Origin: Atrina japonica
Taxonomy: Eukaryota; Mollusca; Bivalvia; Pterioida; Pinnidae
Length of the DNA: 64,000 nucleotides
Reading direction: 5' to 3'
NCBI GenBank assembly: GCA_030159075.1
Contig: BROG01000541.1
Location: 62,001 to 126,000 of the forward strand
Shown here: positions 62,601-64,000 of the stretch, in pieces
Position numbering within the stretch: position 1 is the stretch's first letter
Layout: each line of letters begins with the position of its first letter
Program-made: the position numbers and the translations under genes
Notes under the pieces: model-generated
What the model was told of the DNA's origin: nothing
Database searches by the model: none
The model's input: only the letters and a program-made list of their open reading frames with translations

Positions 62601-63744
62601 ATTCTGTTGTAATGAGTACTTTTTATGTACATGTACGTTTGTTCCCGAGCAATTCTTGTCGGATACAGATTATTCCGTTATAATGAATGTCGTTGTAAAG
62701 CGGGTTCACTGTATATGTAAAAAATCATATAAAACAACAAATGATGTTTACAATTACTTACTAACTTACTTTTTGGTGATTAATTAACCCATTTGTGAAA
62801 AAACATGTGTATACAATTTTAGGTACGGCAGCCCCGGTTATTATAAATTACAAATTCAAAATAAAACAAAAAGTGCGGTGCACAAAATCAAATTATATCA
62901 AATATTTTATTACCAATTTATCACTTAAATCAGAATATCAAATCATCAAAACACCCTCGATTATAAAACTTATCCCAGATCATGGCAGATGCAACAGGTG
63001 TAGAGGTGTAGTTGGTTTTATTTGTATATCATTCATTCTGCTTTTTCTAAAAGGTAAATCCGAATTTAGATAAACCACAAGTGACCCAAGAGTTCATGTT
63101 ATAAATCAACTATGGCGGGATTTATGAATGAAGTCTTGATAAACACACATTATGCATGTTATTAGGATTATCTTACGGATTTGGGTAGTGGAAACGTGTT
63201 TATTTACTACATATCAATAGACAAGGTAAGCAACATCATTTAAATTTTGAGTTCTGATTGCTTTTTTAACTGATACAATGTGCCTGCTCTTAGCAACGGG
63301 AAATTGATCCTATGGAAGTTAGAGGTTAACGACACAAGTGAAAAGTAACTCACCATTTAAACCTCTAACATTATTGGAGTAGTTGTCTTAATGAGTCAGT
63401 TAATGGTTCATAATTCATTGGTATTTTAGAAAGTGTCATTTCAGTGCTACTGATAGACTTAATTTCTTCTCAGGTAGGTACAATCCTTTGTTGTGAAACA
63501 TTTGAAATACTGTCTCTGACACTCCTCAGCACACAGAACAAAGAAAAGTTTGTTCTAACTACTATCTAAAAATATGACATTTTAATGTTTGTGTTCAAGA
63601 TTCTTATAGTATAATGTATTGATACAACAGAAATATTGTATCAATCTTTAGTTCTATATAGGAAATGATAAATCAACTTTTTAAATCTGTTATTCTGTTC
63701 AACTTACTTATTATCATACAAGTCCTTTGTAAAAGCTGCAATAC
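32606..63744 (-). CDS. PNLDC1: PNLDC1 (piRNA 3'-end trimmer nuclease), 19 exons, 5' end outside the window
   Basis: PNLDC1/Trimmer is a poly(A)-ribonuclease-like DEDD 3'-5' exonuclease that shortens the 3' ends of pre-piRNAs bound to PIWI proteins on the mitochondrial surface. I joined 19 exons on the minus strand; all introns are GT-AG and all phases agree, giving 467 residues and TGA at 32606-32608. Landmarks in order: YIVKTYNLYLYPPTFGPVD, ISYLNEEQ, GHNMLTDL (third catalytic Asp region), FPVIFDTKHIS, HEAGYDAFMCGY (last catalytic His/Asp region), an RRM-like tail segment LAQLFSPYGSIDIQLQ, YSKWRHSP, and a final hydrophobic anchor (LVSGGICIWAMVSL). The C-terminal anchor and short length argue for PNLDC1 rather than soluble PARN. 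The N-terminal ~70 residues, with the first Asp/Glu pair, lie beyond 64000. Introns carry many minisatellites and transposons. A single intact frame suggests a functional gene. Confidence 0.92.
33727..33825 (-). CDS. PNLDC1: PNLDC1 exon: YITKYSKWRHSP
   Basis: Acceptor ccttttcag, donor GTAAGT. Encodes CRNILKDFEKHDLIYITKYS and KWRHSPVIRNLL; the W-RHSP stretch just before the anchor is typical of PNLDC1. Confidence 0.94.
34205..34345. repeat. Degenerate repeat, about 55-bp unit, in PNLDC1 intron
   Basis: Two to three diverged copies of 'cacatgatcacagtatgtat' plus 'actggtacatgtacatg'. A 77-codon frame over it is rejected as a gene. Confidence 0.55.
34735..34823 (-). CDS. PNLDC1: PNLDC1 exon: LAQLFSPYGSIDI
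   Basis: Acceptor ttttgttacag, donor GTATAC. Encodes LAQLFSPYGSIDIQLQSNRR and ALVVTDHIN, an RRM-like strand-helix unit. Its acceptor plus first 18 bases are repeated about seven times just upstream. Confidence 0.92.
34805..35265 (-). repeat. 60-bp minisatellite containing the exon's 3' splice site
   Basis: About seven copies of a 60-bp unit. On the coding strand each unit reads ...gtgattttgttacag then CTAGCACAGTTGTTTTCTC, that is, the splice acceptor and exon start of the exon at 34735-34823. Because 60 is a multiple of three and the unit lacks a stop in this frame, use of the nearest upstream copy would add 20 hydrophobic residues in frame. Two further degenerate copies lie at about 35605-35740. 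Confidence 0.92.
35819..36665. mobile_element. Non-autonomous hAT-type DNA transposon with 8-bp target duplication
   Basis: Left end TAGTGGTGCAATGATA and right end TATCATTGCACCCCTA are inverted repeats (15 of 16 match). The element is flanked by an exact 8-bp duplication, aaccatct, at 35811-35818 and 36666-36673. Terminal sequence and 8-bp duplication fit the hAT superfamily. At 847 bp it encodes no transposase; a 126-codon minus-strand frame inside has no recognisable domain. It sits in a PNLDC1 intron. Confidence 0.9.
36753..36815 (-). CDS. PNLDC1: PNLDC1 exon: start of RRM-like tail
   Basis: Acceptor atcttttcag, donor GTATGT, phase 0 at both ends. Encodes SLDKQSKKNHCFTVKKLNVN and Q. A second copy of its acceptor and first bases sits about 85 bp upstream in the neighbouring minisatellite. 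Confidence 0.85.
36816..37215 (-). repeat. 56-bp minisatellite abutting a PNLDC1 splice acceptor
   Basis: Six or so copies of 'gataatgaggaattatgact', 'gaggcagaataaccgccaaa' and 'taaagaaataataaaa', with deletions. The unit nearest the exon contains the acceptor region itself, and a second copy of 'agactctgaaaagataatga' (acceptor plus exon start on the minus strand) occurs near 36893. Confidence 0.9.
37324..37423 (-). CDS. PNLDC1: PNLDC1 exon: NKINLMRGNLHYL
   Basis: Acceptor tatttgtag, donor GTGAGT. Encodes STEVIPCPFRRYLQEMSMFT and NKINLMRGNLHYL; 'NK..LMR....YL' is shared with PARN and PNLDC1. Confidence 0.93.
38465..38507 (-). CDS. PNLDC1: PNLDC1 exon: FLRLSHISTYADT
   Basis: Acceptor tatttttcag, donor GTAAGT. 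The 43-base exon completes CGY-V and leads to K-STEV across the next junction. The acceptor lies at the end of a minisatellite whose homologous positions read CAC. Confidence 0.85.
38508..38985 (-). repeat. 58-bp minisatellite ending at a PNLDC1 splice acceptor
   Basis: About eight copies of 'gtggaaacaggtcaagtgaa' plus 'aaatatatacgtatacatta' and 'cacaacacaatatagga'. On the coding strand the unit carries the polypyrimidine tract tatatttttcac; the functional acceptor in the terminal copy reads tatatttttcag. Confidence 0.9.
39370..39960. repeat. About 30-bp minisatellite in PNLDC1 intron
   Basis: Close to 20 diverged copies of 'aaacaggttcatgatatacc' plus 'tggtatata'. Confidence 0.9.
40001..40054 (-). 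CDS. PNLDC1: PNLDC1 exon: HEAGYDAF catalytic motif
   Basis: Acceptor tatattgtag, donor GTAAGT. Encodes SSDKPHEAGYDAFMCGY; HEAGYDA carries the last catalytic His and Asp of DEDDh-type PARN nucleases. Confidence 0.96.
40130..40385. repeat. 43-bp minisatellite in PNLDC1 intron
   Basis: Six copies of 'ataaccattacctgatacac' plus 'tgatatatacaaagacataa' with alternating gtacctg/ttacctg variants. Confidence 0.92.
40390..41070. repeat. Dispersed repeat with about 150-bp internal units
   Basis: Four diverged internal repeats of 'ggtcaaagtcactaggtcaa', 'aatgaaagctctcatcataa' and 'gaaatctatatg'. Ends in 'cagtgagctaaaa', which resembles the ends at 55.6 and 59.6 kb. Likely a dispersed mollusc repeat; class not assigned. 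Confidence 0.65.
41161..41228 (-). CDS. PNLDC1: PNLDC1 exon: variable segment before HEAGYDAF
   Basis: Acceptor tggtttcag, donor GTAAGT. Encodes YEGQQYVIHSPTILHADGHD and RY. Confidence 0.85.
41500..42035. repeat. About 59-bp minisatellite in PNLDC1 intron
   Basis: Eight or nine copies built from the near-duplicate halves 'attgttgtcagcactaagtt' and 'gttgtcagcactgactatgt' plus 'tgacattg'. Confidence 0.93.
42345..43010. repeat. 34-bp minisatellite in PNLDC1 intron
   Basis: About 19 copies of 'gtttacaatgtaatctgctc' plus 'ctgtttgttatgtt', with atatgcttccg variants. Confidence 0.94.
43287..43351 (-). CDS. PNLDC1: PNLDC1 exon: STALPQLFEKL
   Basis: Acceptor tttttctag, donor GTAAAA. Encodes HSKNTSLLHSTALPQLFEKL plus Q, the 'T.L..L...L' segment. 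Confidence 0.88.
43440..43625. repeat. Short repeat, about 55 bp, three copies
   Basis: Copies of 'gtaaacacctacagtgtgaa' and 'atatataatccctataacat' between the exon at 43.3 kb and the long array. Confidence 0.8.
43626..44704. repeat. 24/25-bp satellite with a two-unit higher-order repeat
   Basis: More than 40 copies of two related units: A (acacatgggttatagtgact plus tagct) and B (acacatgtgttaaagtgacc plus tagct). Through 43.9-44.7 kb A and B mostly alternate, making a 49-50-bp higher-order unit. Ends 24 bp from the PNLDC1 exon at 44729. Confidence 0.95.
44729..44820 (-). CDS. PNLDC1: PNLDC1 exon: FPVIFDTKHIS
   Basis: Acceptor attttttag, donor GTTTGT (weaker than the others). Encodes SYQEFKSELHTLFPVIFDTK and HISTTLKTQK; FP...DTK is strongly conserved. 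Confidence 0.93.
45945..46990 (+). repeat. Three diverged copies of an about 350-bp unit
   Basis: Landmarks recur near 46185, 46475 and 46900: 'tacc.tggacgtcacttgttt', 'acatgtgtacatccaacaca', 'tttgaaact.ctaaaa'; and 'gtagatctg.gcatttttg' near 45955 and 46718. No coding capacity. Confidence 0.6.
47268..47361. mobile_element. Foldback MITE-like element (94 bp)
   Basis: The arms are near-perfect inverted repeats: left 'ggacccagttgcacaatac', right ends 'gcattgtgcaactgggtcc'. Pairing continues through ttaaattt/aaattt-like inner parts for about 34 bp. Located in a PNLDC1 intron. Confidence 0.8.
47547..47616 (-). CDS. PNLDC1: PNLDC1 exon: GHNMLTDL catalytic motif
   Basis: Acceptor gatttcag, donor GTAAGT. 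Encodes PLIGHNMLTDLILIYKSFYK and PLP; GHNM..D is the exonuclease II motif carrying the third acidic catalytic residue. Confidence 0.95.
48662..48678. repeat. Poly-C tract
   Basis: Sixteen to seventeen consecutive C residues after 'tatga'; notable in AT-rich DNA and prone to assembly error. Confidence 0.9.
49085..49145 (-). CDS. PNLDC1: PNLDC1 exon: LLGFSRIFNVM
   Basis: Acceptor tgttaacag, donor GTATGG. Encodes LLQSLLGFSRIFNVMKECHK; GFSR.......K precedes the GHNM motif in PARN-like nucleases. Confidence 0.92.
49260..50312. repeat. Dispersed mollusc-type repeat
   Basis: Two internal diverged copies of 'cattggttcagagaagaaga', 'agatgtaccaagttttggtc' and 'cacatggggatgctac' (49.3 and 49.75 kb). 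Ends with 'gaccaggtggtcaggtgacc' followed by taataa. Related in layout to the repeats at 54.1 and 59.3 kb. Confidence 0.65.
50350..50432 (-). CDS. PNLDC1: PNLDC1 exon: charged linker
   Basis: Acceptor gcattcatag, donor GTAATT. Encodes ISVEKVTDEQRNENEMKSKL and ASSTRDD, a charged helical linker before the conserved GFSR segment. Confidence 0.85.
50906..50997 (-). CDS. PNLDC1: PNLDC1 exon: VLHNELRNRFPNVW
   Basis: Acceptor atttgcag, donor GTGAGT. Encodes SVYIPNVVLHNELRNRFPNV and WTKFDRDTGC; corresponds to the 'R..FP.VW' region of the family. Confidence 0.88.
51595..52005. repeat. 32-bp minisatellite in PNLDC1 intron
   Basis: About 12 copies of 'aaaagtaatcaaaatgtaaa' plus 'ataatatcccat'. Confidence 0.93.
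52358..52452 (-). CDS. PNLDC1: PNLDC1 exon: DLIQEVCSDVADWY
   Basis: Acceptor cattttag, donor GTATCG. Encodes DVDEDLIQEVCSDVADWYIK and SSIGDVHTISK, helical region before the insert that PARN uses for its R3H domain. Confidence 0.88.
53233..53327 (-). CDS. PNLDC1: PNLDC1 exon: GISYLNEEQ
   Basis: Acceptor tatttacag, donor GTAACA. Encodes FVYEGISYLNEEQVQVFKDY and following residues; GI.Y.NEEQ is a family hallmark. Ends in phase 2. Confidence 0.92.
54114..55610. repeat. Dispersed mollusc-type repeat, about 1.5 kb
   Basis: Starts 'caagaggctctcaagagcct' 'gtatcgctcacctg' and ends 'gcaaaagctcaccctgacat' 'agtcaggtgagctaataaa'. It contains three internal copies of 'tttgtaaaggaccttccata' plus 'ggtttcagaggagaagatga' and a 'gacggacagacagacgacgg' run near the end. 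No protein coding seen. Confidence 0.7.
56012..56059 (-). CDS. PNLDC1: PNLDC1 exon: ASSFDFLRKFNFDFNK
   Basis: Acceptor tcatttcag, donor GTATGT, phase 0 at both ends. Encodes 16 residues that match the family's 'ASS..FL...FD.NK' segment. Confidence 0.9.
56125..56375. repeat. 57-60-bp minisatellite in PNLDC1 intron
   Basis: Four and a half copies of 'catagactaatactggatat', 'gtgtacatgtaatacaggag' and 'atatcacaatacagctacgt', with alternating endings. Confidence 0.92.
56670..57895. repeat. 63-bp minisatellite, about 19 copies
   Basis: Unit 'tcatatcctcctacatgtta', 'tgtacctgtgatatacattt', 'gtaccagtacctaacatgta', 'cca'. The length is a multiple of three, so repetitive frames (CDIHLYQYLT) appear on the plus strand; these are not a gene. 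Confidence 0.95.
58157..59290. mobile_element. DNA element with terminal inverted repeats, about 1.1 kb
   Basis: Left end 'tttaccgtacatacttgctt' 'ataagtcaa' and right end 'ttataagtgagtttatacgg' 'taaa' are inverted copies. Sub-terminal 'ggtcaacttataagtgggtc' and its mirror also recur. No transposase. Superfamily not assigned. Confidence 0.6.
59293..59596. repeat. SINE/MITE-like dispersed repeat
   Basis: Starts 'caagaggcccaagagagcct' 'caatcactcacttgag' and ends 'gcacaggtgagctaaaaaag', the same end design as the 54.1-kb repeat. It directly follows the TIR element. Confidence 0.65.
59663..59738 (-). CDS. PNLDC1: PNLDC1 exon: YIVKTYNLYLYPP
   Basis: Acceptor tttttacag, donor GTAGGC. Encodes YIVKTYNLYLYPPTFGPVDV and CYAVQ, the conserved nuclease-core strand of the family. 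The acceptor and first exon bases are copied in the adjacent minisatellite. Confidence 0.9.
59739..61480 (-). repeat. 1.7-kb minisatellite built on a PNLDC1 splice acceptor
   Basis: Near the exon (59.74-60.3 kb) the coding strand shows many copies of tctttacag followed by GTACATTGTC, the acceptor and first bases of the exon at 59663-59738. Further away the array settles into a 49-bp unit ('ctcaagctgacattgtccta', 'tacacacaaggcgacaatgt', 'acttgtaca' on the plus strand), about 22 copies. Minus-strand frames over it are repeat artefacts. Confidence 0.93.
61661..62711. mobile_element. Non-autonomous pogo/Tc1-like DNA transposon
   Basis: Left CAGTGAACCCTCTTTACAAC and right GTTGTAAAGCGGGTTCACTG are inverted repeats (22 of 23 bases including gac/gtc). 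Each end is flanked by TA (61659-61660 and 62712-62713), the target duplication of Tc1/mariner/pogo elements. No transposase frame. An internal near-palindrome around 62310-62343 has arms 'agcgatatataaa/tttatatatcgct'. Confidence 0.85.
62715..63707. other. PNLDC1 intron sequence, nothing recognised
   Basis: No exon with paired splice sites was found on either strand between the pogo-like element and the exon at 63708. Confidence 0.45.
63708..63744 (-). CDS. PNLDC1: PNLDC1 exon (first seen in window)
   Basis: Acceptor ctgttttcag, donor GTAAGT. Encodes IAAFTKDLYDN with split codons at both ends; aligns with the stretch before the YLFP motif of PNLDC1/PARN. Its incoming phase requires one base from an exon outside the window. 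Confidence 0.8.
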
Positions 63745-63829
63745 CTGAAAACAGAAAAACCAGCAATGTATTATGATAAACATAAAAACACACATCCACA
63801 TGTAGATACTCTGTAGACTTGTGTGTGAG

Positions 63830-64000
63830 TGGTGGAATGAATGGGTTAAATATGAATCAACTCAGTAAGTACTAAGTTTAGTTGTGGTAACTCAAACTCA
63901 TTTAAGAACTGGGTCCACATGTGGTAACTCAGTAAAGTACTGAGTCCATAAGTAGTAACTTGGTGAAGTACTGGATCTAAATGTGGTAACTAAGTCAAGT
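63830..64000. repeat. Minisatellite running off the window end
   Basis: Four to five diverged copies of 'gtggtaactcagtaaagtac' plus 'tgagtccaca' with about a 35-bp period. It continues past base 64000, in the intron 5' of the first PNLDC1 exon seen. Confidence 0.8.

Noticed and set aside
32606..63744. PARN rather than PNLDC1
   Set aside because: The C-terminal hydrophobic anchor and short tail fit PNLDC1, and no R3H domain is seen between the exons at 52.4 and 49.1 kb. A phylogenetic check would settle it.

Overview
The window reads as AT-rich animal nuclear DNA, most likely from a marine mollusc and probably a bivalve. The grounds are split genes with GT-AG introns, very dense micro- and minisatellites, Penelope-like reverse transcriptase copies, short repeats ending in 'caggtgagcta' of a kind I associate with bivalves, and secreted low-complexity proteins like those of shell matrix or byssus. 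No species is claimed. There are no bacterial operons, rRNA genes or CRISPR arrays.

Layout. 0.1-0.7 kb is a 26-bp satellite. 0.88-3.37 kb (minus strand) is a single large exon for a secreted, Thr-rich mucin-like protein. 3.4-11 kb is mostly non-coding, with degenerate repeats, fragments of a Penelope-like element (PLE) tail, a 358-bp tandem duplication and a long hairpin. 11.6-14.1 kb (minus) is a badly decayed L1/Tx1-like LINE that no long open frame reveals. 14.48-16.2 kb (minus) is a PLE reverse transcriptase with two frameshifts and a Glu in place of the second catalytic Asp. 17.7-20.7 kb holds four satellites; one of them (52-bp unit) is built from the PLE tail itself. 25.14-26.32 kb (plus) is a secreted Met/Gly/Gln-rich protein. 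28.8-29.4 kb holds a possible small secreted-protein relic with one in-frame stop. 30.95-31.4 kb is another PLE tail.

The main gene is split over 32.6-63.74 kb on the minus strand. I assembled 19 exons by hand; every junction is GT-AG and every phase fits, giving 467 codons plus a stop. The protein is a DEDD-family deadenylase-like nuclease with a C-terminal membrane anchor: PNLDC1, the piRNA 3'-end trimmer. Its first exons, with the first two catalytic acidic residues, lie beyond base 64000.

The PNLDC1 introns are packed with at least a dozen unrelated minisatellites. At three exons the 3' splice site and the first bases of the exon are themselves part of the repeat unit, so tandem copies of the splice acceptor sit directly upstream of the real one; a fourth array has near-acceptors (CAC where the real site has CAG). 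This is the most unusual signal in the window. The introns also hold a hAT-type element with an exact 8-bp target duplication, a foldback element, a TIR element with palindromic ends, and SINE/MITE-like repeats. A pogo/Tc1-like element flanked by TA lies in the first intron seen.
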